Assembly (NCBI RefSeq): GCF_002994615.1
Contig: NZ_PVNK01000227.1
Span: 1-47,614, forward strand
Reading direction: 5' to 3'
DNA: 47,614 nucleotides
Source of the DNA: Enhygromyxa salina
GTDB lineage: Bacteria > Myxococcota_A > Polyangia > Nannocystales > Nannocystaceae
Shown here: piece after piece, positions 8,638 through 16,340 of the stretch
Position numbering within the stretch: position 1 is the stretch's first letter
Layout of the letters: every line of letters starts with the position of its first letter
Position numbers and translations under genes: made by a program
The notes under the pieces: generated by a model
Told to the model about the DNA's origin: nothing
The model's database searches: none
The model's input: only the letters and a program-made list of their open reading frames with translations

Positions 8638-9462
8638 TCAGGACGGCAAGAAGGGCGAGGGGTCCGTGGACGAGTCGTCGCTGTCGCCCGGATCTTGGCT
8701 GGTCGGCGGCGGCGTGGGAGCGGGCGGGGTCCCGCCTTGGGTGCCCTGGTCCTGGTCCTGGGTGTCCGAGAACTCGAGGACCAGGACCTGGTAACCGTGG
8801 GCGCCGGCCTCGAAGCGCCAGCTCGGGGTCGCCTCCCAGCGCAGCTCGAGGACCGCGAGCACGTCCTTGCCCGTGCGGCTGACCTTGACCTCGTTGACCG
8901 GGGTCTTGAAGAATTTGGTGATCAGCTTGCGCCGGTTGTTGCGGATCTTGACCGAGGTCCGCGGGAGCTTGACGAAGACCCGCGTACCCTCGACGGAGAT
9001 CTCGGGCTCGACCGAGGTGCTGAGCTGAAAGAACACGCGCGAGCTGCTCTCGCCGCGCTCGAAGCCCGTCCAGGTCAGGACCGCCGACGCGCCGCCGATC
9101 TCCTTCGGGGCAAAGGGCGGGGAGTTGCCGCCCGCGATCGAGACCCCCTGGTAGTAGCCGATCGGGTTGACCGTGAAGAAGGGATCGTCGTCGGCCTGGC
9201 GCACGTAGTTGGGGCCCCGGGTGCCGCCGCGGCTGTAGGTCCAGTTGGTCGTCAGGTCGGTGTCCGCCGTGCGCTGATCGACGACCAGGGGATCGGCGGG
9301 GGTCGTCTCGATCCGCGAGCTGCTCGGGGGCGGCGGCGCCGAGCTGGCGCGCTCGTCCCCGGCGTCGCTCGGAGGCGGCGGCGGCGGGCCGGCCCACGCC
9401 GAGCCGGCGACCAGGAGCAGGGCCACGGTTCCAGGAGTCACCACGAGGCGTCGACGGCCCAT
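8638..9462 (-). CDS. Secreted protein with AMIN-like beta domain
   Basis: Predicted 274-residue exported protein. Residues 1-25 form a signal peptide (MGRRRLVVTPGTVALLLVAG then SAWA cleavage region), followed by a Pro/Ser-rich linker, a central region, and a C-terminal beta-rich domain at about 140-240. Patterns such as RVFFQLSTSVEPEI, TRVFVKLPRT, VKVSRTGKDVLAVLELR and GYQVLVLEF resemble AMIN domains of PilQ and AmiC, which bind peptidoglycan; this is a fold-level guess. The tail is Pro/Asp/Ser-rich low complexity. The ATG at 9460-9462 is the first that gives a signal peptide, 50 nt after the folC stop, so it may share the accD-folC transcript. Confidence 0.65.
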   Translation of the reverse strand: MGRRRLVVTPGTVALLLVAGSAWAGPPPPPPSDAGDERASSAPPPPSSSRIETTPADPLVVDQRTADTDLTTNWTYSRGGTRGPNYVRQADDDPFFTVNPIGYYQGVSIAGGNSPPFAPKEIGGASAVLTWTGFERGESSSRVFFQLSTSVEPEISVEGTRVFVKLPRTSVKIRNNRRKLITKFFKTPVNEVKVSRTGKDVLAVLELRWEATPSWRFEAGAHGYQVLVLEFSDTQDQDQGTQGGTPPAPTPPPTSQDPGDSDDSSTDPSPFLPS

Positions 9463-9512
9463 GAGCGTGATCCTAGCCAGCACTGGCCCTAAATTCCAAG
9501 CAATCGGCGGGA

Positions 9513-10796
9513 TCACTCGCCGCCCTCACCACCCAGGCGTTCAGGAGGCGGCGCCGCCGGGTGGACGCGGCGGGCGATGGGATCGCTGCGCTCGGGGCCG
9601 TCGACCTCCGGCGATCCCTCGCCAAAGGCCGCGCGCAGGGCCCCTACGAGATAGTGTGAACCACACACGACAACGCTCGCGGCCCCGGCCAGGAGCTCCT
9701 TCAGCGCGCGGAGCAGCTCGGGGTCGCGCGGCCCGGCGAAGCGCCGCTCACCGGGGGCGGCCACACCCTCGAGGTCGAACGCCCCCTGCTCGGCCGGGAC
9801 GACCAGCCACAGCGGGGCGTGTTCGCGCATCCGCGCGGCCATGGCCGGGGCTGGCTTGTCGGCCATGGCGCCAAACACGATCGCGCGCGGCTCAATCTTC
9901 AGCTGGCGCAGCGCCGCGCCGAGGGCCTCGACGCCGTCGAGGTTGTGCGCGACGTCGAGCCACAGCGATCCGGCGCCGACGGCGAGGCGCTCGAGTCGGC
10001 CGGGCCAGGACACGCCGTCGAGGCTCGCGGCCGAGGCCCGCGGATCGAGCTCGCGCAGGATCGCCAGCGCGAGGGCGCCGTTGTGGCGCTGGTGGGGGCC
10101 GAGCAGCCCGCGCGGACCGGCGGCGAGGGGGGCGACGAACTCGAGCCGGGCGCCTCGCTCGCGCGCGCGGGTCTCGATCACCGCGGCGGCTTCGGTCGCC
10201 TGTTGGACGCTGAAAACCGGCACCCCCGCGCGGATCACCGCGGCTTTCTCCGCCGCGATCGCCTCGAGCGTGTCGCCGAGATAGTCCTGGTGATCGAGGG
10301 CGACGCGGGCGATCGCGATCGCTCGCGGGCTCACGGCGGTGGTCGCGTCGAGGCGCCCCCCGAGCCCGGCCTCGAGCACGACCACGCGACAGCCTGCGTC
10401 GACGAAGCAGCTCAGCGCGACCGCGGTCAGGACCTCGAAGAAGCTCAGCGAGACCCCCGCGAGTCGCTCGGCGGCCGTGACCTTGGTGACCCCGACTCGG
10501 ATCGCTTCGTCGGCGAGGGGCTGACCGTCGATGCGCACGCGCTCACCGATCCGCTCGAGGTGCGGACTCGTGAACAGGCCGATCGGCCCGTGGCCCCCGA
10601 GCGTGGCGAGGCCATGGGCGATCAGCGCCGCGGTCGAGCCCTTGCCGTTGGTCCCGACGATCTGGACGACGTCAAAGGGCGGCCGCTGGCGCAGGCCTGG
10701 CAGCAGCGCGTCGAGGACCAGCTCCATCGACGCGGTCCCGAGCCGCACACCGATCGTCCGGCGGGCGAACAGCTCTGCGCGCCAATCCTGAACCAT
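9513..10796 (-). CDS. folC: Bifunctional folylpolyglutamate / dihydrofolate synthase
   Basis: Predicted 427-residue ATP-dependent Mur-ligase-like enzyme that adds glutamate to dihydropteroate or folates in the cytoplasm. The P-loop GTNGKGST is at residues 48-55, followed by the family motifs TSPHLERIGERVRIDG, SFFEVLTAVAL, EAGLGGRLDATT and LDVAHNLDGVEAL. Length is normal. The ATG at 10794-10796 lies 14 nt after the accD stop, reproducing the accD-folC arrangement common in bacteria. The C-terminal tail is Pro/Arg-rich and slightly extended. Confidence 0.93.
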   Translation of the reverse strand: MVQDWRAELFARRTIGVRLGTASMELVLDALLPGLRQRPPFDVVQIVGTNGKGSTAALIAHGLATLGGHGPIGLFTSPHLERIGERVRIDGQPLADEAIRVGVTKVTAAERLAGVSLSFFEVLTAVALSCFVDAGCRVVVLEAGLGGRLDATTAVSPRAIAIARVALDHQDYLGDTLEAIAAEKAAVIRAGVPVFSVQQATEAAAVIETRARERGARLEFVAPLAAGPRGLLGPHQRHNGALALAILRELDPRASAASLDGVSWPGRLERLAVGAGSLWLDVAHNLDGVEALGAALRQLKIEPRAIVFGAMADKPAPAMAARMREHAPLWLVVPAEQGAFDLEGVAAPGERRFAGPRDPELLRALKELLAGAASVVVCGSHYLVGALRAAFGEGSPEVDGPERSDPIARRVHPAAPPPERLGGEGGE

Positions 10797-10810
10797 GATC
10801 GACCGGAGGC

Positions 10811-11734
10811 TCAGCCGGGCGCGGCGCCGTTCTCACGGAGGACCACGCCCTCGCTCATCGTCTGGTTGGCCCGCGGGATGTCCTCGCCGAAGCCCATCAG
10901 GCGCAGCAGCAGGCCGATCTGGTCGCGCATCTCGAGTCGGCTGACGATGCGGTCGACCATGCCGTGCTCGAGCAAAAATTCGCTGGTCTGGAACCCTTCG
11001 GGCAGCTCCTGGCCGATCGTCTGCTGGATGACCCGCGGGCCGGCGAAGCCGATCAGCGCCCGGGGCTCGGCCAGGATCAGATCGCCGAGGAAGGCGAAGC
11101 TGGCCGCGACCCCCCCGGTGGTCGGGTGCAGCAACACCGAAATGTAGGGCAGCCCGGCCTCGCGCAGCTTGGCTCGCGCGGCCGAGGTCTTGGCCATCTG
11201 CATGAGCGACAAGATCCCCTCTTGCATGCGCGCCCCGCCGGAGGCGGAGTAGACGATCGCGGGGATCTGGCGGTCGAGGGCGCGCTCGAACACGCGCGTG
11301 ACCTTCTCGCCGACGACCGAGCCCATCGATCCGCCCATGAACTCGAAGGCGAAGAAGCCCAGCGAGGTCTCGATCCCGTCGACGCGCCCGATCCCGCCCA
11401 CGAACGCGTCGTTGCGGCCGCTCTTCTTCGTCGCCGCGACGATGCGGTCGCGGTAGCGCTTGGAGTCGGTGAACTCGAGCGGGTCACCGGAGCACAGCTC
11501 CGCGTCGTGCTCGACCCACGAGTCCGGGTCGACGGTCGCCTCGATCCGCTCGCGGGTCGGCATCACGTGGTGGTGACCGCAGACGGGACACACGCGCAGG
11601 TTCTGGACCAGCTCCTCGGTGTAGGTAATTTCTCCACAGGAGTCGCACTTGGTCCACAGACCAGCCGGGACGGACACTTTGCCGCCGGGTTCGGGTCGCT
11701 CGAGTGCGTCTTTCTTGCGTCGCCACCAGGCCAT
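10811..11734 (-). CDS. accD: Acetyl-CoA carboxylase carboxyltransferase subunit beta
   Basis: Predicted 307-residue beta subunit of the carboxyltransferase that transfers CO2 from carboxybiotin to acetyl-CoA, the first step of fatty acid synthesis. The N-terminal zinc ribbon is intact with Cys30, Cys33, Cys49 and Cys52, and the crotonase-like domain contains FEFMGGSMGSVVGEK, ASGGARMQEGILSLMQMAKT and AEPRALIGFAGPRVIQQT. The ATG at 11732-11734 starts the typical MAWW N-terminus; a longer in-frame extension upstream is not needed. First gene of the accD-folC transcript. Confidence 0.95.
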   Translation of the reverse strand: MAWWRRKKDALERPEPGGKVSVPAGLWTKCDSCGEITYTEELVQNLRVCPVCGHHHVMPTRERIEATVDPDSWVEHDAELCSGDPLEFTDSKRYRDRIVAATKKSGRNDAFVGGIGRVDGIETSLGFFAFEFMGGSMGSVVGEKVTRVFERALDRQIPAIVYSASGGARMQEGILSLMQMAKTSAARAKLREAGLPYISVLLHPTTGGVAASFAFLGDLILAEPRALIGFAGPRVIQQTIGQELPEGFQTSEFLLEHGMVDRIVSRLEMRDQIGLLLRLMGFGEDIPRANQTMSEGVVLRENGAAPG

Positions 11735-11769
11735 GGTCTGTAATTTCCGTCCGCGGCATCGCGGCCGGG

Positions 11770-11775
11770 GTATCA
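11770..11775 (+). promoter_or_regulatory. Possible -10 element TATCAT
   Basis: In the 174 nt divergent gap between accD and the next plus-strand gene, TATCAT is embedded in the near-palindrome GGGGTATCATCCCC (11766-11779). It could serve the plus-strand gene with a leader of roughly 130 nt. No good -35 is visible. Confidence 0.25.
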
Positions 11776-11908
11776 TCCCCTCGCCACCCCTTGCTGGCAA
11801 GGCGTGCACAGCTTCGCACTGCGCATCGGCGAGACGTTCAGAAGTTGTCTGCTCTCAACCCTTCGACCCCGCCCCGGGAAAACGCCCCTGCCTGCGGGAG
11901 GAGGGTTC

Positions 11909-12583
11909 GTGAGTATCGCCAGTAAGCGCTCCGACGGATCTGGTGGGGACCTCGGCGGGTTCACGGCCGGACCCTGGCAGTCTGTGTCGTCCTCAGAGGG
12001 CGGGCTCGCGGGTGACGCGTCGTTGGCGACCCTGCCCCAGGGGGCCCTGGCCTCGGTTGCCCGGGCGCTGCAGCAGATCCTCGAGCGCTACAGCGGCAGC
12101 GTGATGCGTCGGGTCGTCGGCGCGGCCGACGAGTACGGGATCGACGGGCTCTACGTCGCCTTTCTCGTCATGCGTGAGCGAACCGCGTGGCCGGCGATGC
12201 GCAGCGAAGACCGTCACGCACTCGAGCTGGCTGCGCGCCTGATGTCGGGCTTTGCGATGCTGCCGAGCTCCACCTACATGCAGGTGCCTCCGGCCGAGGT
12301 CAACGTCCTCGTCGATCGGATCATGACCTCGGTCGCCCACTGGGTCCGCCAGCGCCTGATCTCGGACCTCAAGCGCGAGTACATGGCCCTGCTCGAGGAG
12401 TACGCCGAGCGCCTGCGCCCGCTGCTCGAACGCCAGCGCCCCGGCGCGGTCAACGATCCCCTCGCCGACCGCCCCGCGATCACGATCGCGCTCATGGAGA
12501 CCTTCGAGTCCTGGCTCGCGACCGACCGCAGCCTGAAGTCGAGCCGAGCCATGCTGGCCCTGCTCGAAGACCTGTTCGGCTGA
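11909..12583 (+). CDS. Hypothetical protein, helical, unknown function
   Basis: Predicted 224-residue cytoplasmic protein that I do not recognise. The GTG at 11909-11911 is chosen because a very strong Shine-Dalgarno tract, GGGAGGAGGG at 11896-11905, precedes it; an ATG at 11804 is in frame but poorly placed. After a Gly/Ser-rich N-terminus the protein is predicted to be helical, with SVARALQQILERYSGSVMRR, an aromatic ASSTYMQVPP-like linker region and an LKREYMALLEEYAERLRPLL amphipathic helix. It stands alone upstream of purM, separated by 64 nt. Confidence 0.65.
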   Translation: MSIASKRSDGSGGDLGGFTAGPWQSVSSSEGGLAGDASLATLPQGALASVARALQQILERYSGSVMRRVVGAADEYGIDGLYVAFLVMRERTAWPAMRSEDRHALELAARLMSGFAMLPSSTYMQVPPAEVNVLVDRIMTSVAHWVRQRLISDLKREYMALLEEYAERLRPLLERQRPGAVNDPLADRPAITIALMETFESWLATDRSLKSSRAMLALLEDLFG

Positions 12584-12647
12584 CTCCGGCCAGGGCTGCG
12601 CCGACGAGGCGATTGCTGTTCTGGCCCTCGCTTGGTAAGGCGGCAAA

Positions 12648-13724
12648 GTGAGCGGGGGCAAGCCACTGACCTACGCGGGCGCGGGCGTCGACATCGAGGC
12701 CGGCAACGAGGCCGTCCGCCGGATCAAGGCCCTGGTCGAGACCACGCGCCGGCCCGAGCAGCTCGACGGCCTCGGCGGCTTCGCGGGGCTGATGGGGCTG
12801 CCCGCGGGCCTGCGCGAGCCGGTGCTCGTCTCGTGCACCGACGGCGTGGGGACCAAGCTCTTGGTTGCGATCGCCCTCGACCGCCACGACAGCGTCGGCA
12901 TCGACCTGGTCGCGATGAACGTCAACGACCTGCTGTGCACCGGGGCTCAACCCCTGTTCTTGCTCGACTACATCGCGACCGGTCGGCTCGAGCCCGGCAA
13001 GATCGAGCAGCTCGTCGCGGGCGTCGTGGCTGGCTGCCGCCAGGCGGGCTGCGCCCTGCTCGGAGGCGAGACGGCCGAGCTGCCGGGGATGTACGCCGAC
13101 GGCCACTACGATCTCGCGGCGACGGCCGTGGGCGTGGTCGAGCGCGACGAGATCTGGGGCCCCCACCGCGCGGAGGCGGGCGACGCGGTCCTGGCCCTCC
13201 CGAGCTCGGGCCTGCACAGCAACGGCTACTCGCTCGCGCGCAAGGCGTTGTTGTCGCCCGAACACGGGGGGCTCGACCTCGGCGATCCCCTGCCCGGCGC
13301 CGGGCCCGACGACCCCCGCAGCGTGGGCGACGCGCTGCTCGAGCCGACCCGCATCTACGAGCCCGCCTTCGCGGCCCTGCGCGCGCTCGACGGGGCGCCG
13401 GTCCACGCCGCCGCGCACATCACTGGCGGGGGCCTGATCGAGAACCCGCCCCGCGCGCTGCGCGATGAGCTGGCGATGGAGATCGACCTGAGCGCGGTCG
13501 CGCAGCCCGCGGTCCTCCGCGCGGTCGCGGCCTGCGGCGTCGCCCGCGACGAGCTGCTGCGGACCTTCAATTGCGGCATCGGCATGCTCCTGCTCGTCGA
13601 TCCAGCCCGAGCAGATGACGCGCTCGCCGCCTGCGACGCGGCCGGACAGCCCGCGACCCCGGTCGGACGCGTGGTCCCGCGCTCGCCGGGCGCCGCTGGG
13701 GTACACATCAACGGCCTCGACTGA
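12648..13724 (+). CDS. purM: Phosphoribosylformylglycinamidine cyclo-ligase (AIR synthetase)
   Basis: Predicted 358-residue PurM, converting FGAM to aminoimidazole ribonucleotide with ATP in de novo purine synthesis. Motifs include YAGAGVDIEAGNEAVRRIK, SCTDGVGTKLLVA, GIDLVAMNVNDLLCTGAQPL, LLGGETAELPGMY, GLHSNGYSLARK, HITGGGLIENPPR and FNCGIGMLLLV. The GTG at 12648 has TAAGG about 8 nt upstream. Length is slightly above the usual 345. The customary partner purN does not follow; a flavoprotein gene does. Confidence 0.95.
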   Translation: MSGGKPLTYAGAGVDIEAGNEAVRRIKALVETTRRPEQLDGLGGFAGLMGLPAGLREPVLVSCTDGVGTKLLVAIALDRHDSVGIDLVAMNVNDLLCTGAQPLFLLDYIATGRLEPGKIEQLVAGVVAGCRQAGCALLGGETAELPGMYADGHYDLAATAVGVVERDEIWGPHRAEAGDAVLALPSSGLHSNGYSLARKALLSPEHGGLDLGDPLPGAGPDDPRSVGDALLEPTRIYEPAFAALRALDGAPVHAAAHITGGGLIENPPRALRDELAMEIDLSAVAQPAVLRAVAACGVARDELLRTFNCGIGMLLLVDPARADDALAACDAAGQPATPVGRVVPRSPGAAGVHINGLD

Positions 13725-13757
13725 ACTCCCCGGGCGCAGGCCCGACCCCTCTCGCGT

Positions 13758-13763
13758 CATACT
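13758..13763 (+). promoter_or_regulatory. Possible -10 element of the flavoprotein gene
   Basis: CATACT ends 9 nt before the TTG start of the flavoprotein, with no ribosome-binding site between. It fits the recurrent close -10 pattern of this window, though its first base is not T. Confidence 0.25.
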
Positions 13764-13772
13764 TGGGCTCTC

Positions 13773-15299
13773 TTGGCCAGCGCGACGACCAACCACTACG
13801 ACCTCATCGTGCTCGGCACCGACTTCGCCGGGCTGGTCGCCGCTGCGCTCGCCGCCCGCCGTGGCAAGCGCGTGCTGGTGATCCCGCACGGCGCGATCGA
13901 TGGCCGCTACCGCCTCGGGCGGCGGGGCTTCGCGCTCGACACGGCGCCGCTGGTGCACCTGGGCTGCCCGGCCGTTCGCCGGGTGTTCGAGGAGCTCGGC
14001 CTGTGGACACAGATCCGCCGCGAGCACCGCCCGCTCGACGAGCTGCTCCACTACGCCCTGCCCGACCACCGCCTCGACGCCGAGCCCAACGCCGACAGCT
14101 GGGCGCGCGAGGTCAAGCGCGAGTGGCCCGACGATCCCGTCGCCGAGGCCTGGGACCACCGACGCCAGTGGAGCGAGGCGACCGACGAGCTCCTCGACGA
14201 GCTCCTCGGCTCCGACAACGCGCTGGTCGCCGACGGCTTCTGGGGCCGACGCTTCCTCGCCCGGGTGTCCAACCAGCTGCCCGCCGCGGACTTCGACGAG
14301 CTCGGGCCCCTCGCCGCGAACCACCCGCTGCGGGCCCAGGCCCGCGCGCTCGAACCGTGGTTGCAGCACCTCGTGCCCACCCAGCTCGGCAAGGCCGCGA
14401 GCCTGCGGATCTCGAGGCTGTGGGAGCGCGGCCCCAACGATCGCAGCGGCGGCGCGGCCGGGCTGCGCGAGCAGCTGCTCCAACGGCTCGAGCTCAAGTC
14501 CGGCGAGGTCAAGCCCAACCTCCGGATCGCCGAGATCCTGCTCAAGCGCGGGCGCGTGACCGGGGTCAGCCTGCTCGGCAAGCGCGATCGCTACGGCTGC
14601 GACCACATGTTGATCGCGACCGACCCGCGCAGCCTGCTCGACGGCCCGCTGATCCCGGAGTCGCTGCCCAAGCCGCTGCAGGTCAGCCTCGCCAACATCG
14701 AGACGGCCGCGCAGCGCTACGTGCTCCACCTCGACATCGACGAGCGCGGGATCGGACCGGGCCTCGAGGGTCTGGTCGTGAGCGTGCCCGAGGGCGCGGC
14801 GGCGAGCAGGCGTGACGGCGTGGGCTCGAGCTACCTGCGGGTCGGGCCCGGGCCGGCCGAGGGCTTGCGCAGCGTGTCGATCCTGCGCGTGCTCGGGCCA
14901 GACGAGTCGACGGACGAGGTCCGCGAGCGGATCCTCGACGAGCTCGAGACCCGCGGCGTGCTGCCCTTCGCGCGGCCGTGGCTGCGTCTGATCCACTCGC
15001 CTCACGATGGCCGCGAGGCCTGCGACGGCGCGGGGCGGCGGGTCGAGGTCCTCGGCGCGGACACGGCCCTGCGCGTGCCCATGCGCCCTCTGTATCGTCT
15101 GCGCGGCGGGGAGCCGAGCCTCGGCGTCGGGCTGCTGCCGCACTCGTCGGGCATCAAGAACCTCTACTTCGCGTCACGGATGACCTACCCCGGGCTCGGG
15201 CTCGAGGGCGAGTTCGCGGCGGGCTGGGCTGCGGCGGGGGCCGTCGCCGCGGCCGGGCGCGCGGGGCTCGGGCGGAACCTGTTCTTGGGCCGTGGATGA
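13773..15299 (+). CDS. FAD-dependent oxidoreductase, phytoene-desaturase-like, degenerate dinucleotide motif
   Basis: Predicted 508-residue protein resembling the CrtI/amine-oxidase superfamily. The N-terminal Rossmann strand-loop-helix is recognisable (YDLIVLGTDFAGLVAAALAA) but the GxGxxG signature reads GTDFAG, with Asp for the second Gly, and the acidic residue normally ending beta-2 is missing (VLVIPHG). The C-terminus contains SRMTYPGLGLEGEFAAGWAA, comparable to the CrtI flavin-site THPGGG motif. Start is a TTG at 13773, the only candidate that includes the whole first strand. Substrate and even flavin binding are uncertain. It lies 48 nt after purM and converges on ygfZ with a 5 nt gap. 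Confidence 0.7.
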   Translation: MASATTNHYDLIVLGTDFAGLVAAALAARRGKRVLVIPHGAIDGRYRLGRRGFALDTAPLVHLGCPAVRRVFEELGLWTQIRREHRPLDELLHYALPDHRLDAEPNADSWAREVKREWPDDPVAEAWDHRRQWSEATDELLDELLGSDNALVADGFWGRRFLARVSNQLPAADFDELGPLAANHPLRAQARALEPWLQHLVPTQLGKAASLRISRLWERGPNDRSGGAAGLREQLLQRLELKSGEVKPNLRIAEILLKRGRVTGVSLLGKRDRYGCDHMLIATDPRSLLDGPLIPESLPKPLQVSLANIETAAQRYVLHLDIDERGIGPGLEGLVVSVPEGAAASRRDGVGSSYLRVGPGPAEGLRSVSILRVLGPDESTDEVRERILDELETRGVLPFARPWLRLIHSPHDGREACDGAGRRVEVLGADTALRVPMRPLYRLRGGEPSLGVGLLPHSSGIKNLYFASRMTYPGLGLEGEFAAGWAAAGAVAAAGRAGLGRNLFLGRG

Positions 15300-15304
15300 G
15301 CGCG

Positions 15305-16237
15305 TCAGCGGCGGCCGCCGAGGGCGACGGTCGCCGTCTGGTTGCGATCGCTGCGGCCGGGGTCGTCGCCGAGCGGCGCGCTCTGGACCGTGACGGTGAT
15401 CGAGCCGGCTCGGAGCTCGGCCCCGGGCTTGGCGTGGGCGCGTCGAACGATCGCGAGGCCCTGCTTCGCTGCGGGGCTGGTCAGCTGGCCGACCTCGCGC
15501 TCGTCGAAGGTCAGGGCGATCGGGGCGAGGCCCTCGGGTCGAGCCGACAGGCTGACCCGGACCATCACGCGGTTGACCTGGCCGCGGTTGTGGATGCGCG
15601 ACAAGGGCTCCTGGCCGAGGTAGCAGCCCTTGTCGTAGGACACCGCGTCGACGAAGCCGACCTCGGGCGGGAAGCGATCGGGGCCGAGCTCGAAGCCCCA
15701 GGCCGGACGCGCGTGGCTGACGCGGGCGGCCGTGAAGCGCTCATGGTCTGCGGGCTCACCGAGCCCCGCGAGCGCGGCGAGGCCGGCCGTGGGCCCGACG
15801 AGCAGGACCCCGGGCAGCGGGTGGCCTGTGTCAAAGGCCCGGACCCCCTCGGGCAGGGCACCGAGCTCGGCGACCGTGAGCGCGGCTTCGTCGTCGCGCC
15901 AGGCGATCGCGCAGGCGTGCTCGGTGAGGGTCTCGAGCTCGACGTCGTCCATGATGATGTGGCCATCGAGCTTGGCGACGACCTCCTCAGCGATCTCGGC
16001 GGGCAGCACCAGCCACGGCTCCTGCTCGTCGATCGCCAGGACCCAGACCTCGCTGACGATCTTGCCCTTGACGGTCAGCAGCGCCGCTGGGGTCGAGGTC
16101 CCGGGCGTGAGCCGTCCGACGTCCGCCGTCAGCAAGCCCTGGAGAAAACGCAGCGCGTCGTCGCCGGTCACCCGGACCACCGTCCGGGCCTGCGACGGGA
16201 GCTTGGCGAGCAGCGCGTGGCGGATCGTGGCATTCAC
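15305..16237 (-). CDS. ygfZ: Folate-binding protein YgfZ (GcvT-like Fe-S cluster assembly factor)
   Basis: Predicted 310-residue YgfZ/IBA57-type protein, related to the glycine cleavage T-protein and needed for maturation or repair of some Fe-S enzymes through tetrahydrofolate. The diagnostic motif K-G-C-Y-x-G-Q-E is present (DKGCYLGQEPLSRIHNRGQV) together with FLQGLLTADVGRL. The GTG at 16235-16237 begins MNATIRHALL; an in-frame extension further upstream runs through GC-rich intergenic DNA. It faces the divergent TolC-like gene. Confidence 0.88.
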   Translation of the reverse strand: MNATIRHALLAKLPSQARTVVRVTGDDALRFLQGLLTADVGRLTPGTSTPAALLTVKGKIVSEVWVLAIDEQEPWLVLPAEIAEEVVAKLDGHIIMDDVELETLTEHACAIAWRDDEAALTVAELGALPEGVRAFDTGHPLPGVLLVGPTAGLAALAGLGEPADHERFTAARVSHARPAWGFELGPDRFPPEVGFVDAVSYDKGCYLGQEPLSRIHNRGQVNRVMVRVSLSARPEGLAPIALTFDEREVGQLTSPAAKQGLAIVRRAHAKPGAELRAGSITVTVQSAPLGDDPGRSDRNQTATVALGGRR

Positions 16238-16293
16238 GGCTCTACAATGGCAAGCGCGGCCGCGGCTCGCAACGCCGCGCGGCGGGGCACGTG

Positions 16294-16313
16294 GCCAGGC
16301 CCGCTTGCCTGGC
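16294..16313. promoter_or_regulatory. Inverted repeat in the ygfZ/tolC-like divergent promoter region
   Basis: GCCAGGC (16294-16300) and GCCTGGC (16307-16313) form a perfect 7 bp inverted repeat with a 6 nt spacer, located between the divergent ygfZ and TolC-like genes. It could be an operator serving both; this is inference only. Confidence 0.3.
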
Positions 16314-16340
16314 TCGGGGCCGCAGTGTAGGGCTTGACGG

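Noticed and set aside
12492..15143. An 883-codon open frame on the minus strand opposite purM and the flavoprotein gene
   Set aside because: It is antisense to two well-supported genes, its translation is Arg/Ala/Gly/Val-rich with no motifs, and long antisense frames are expected at this GC content.
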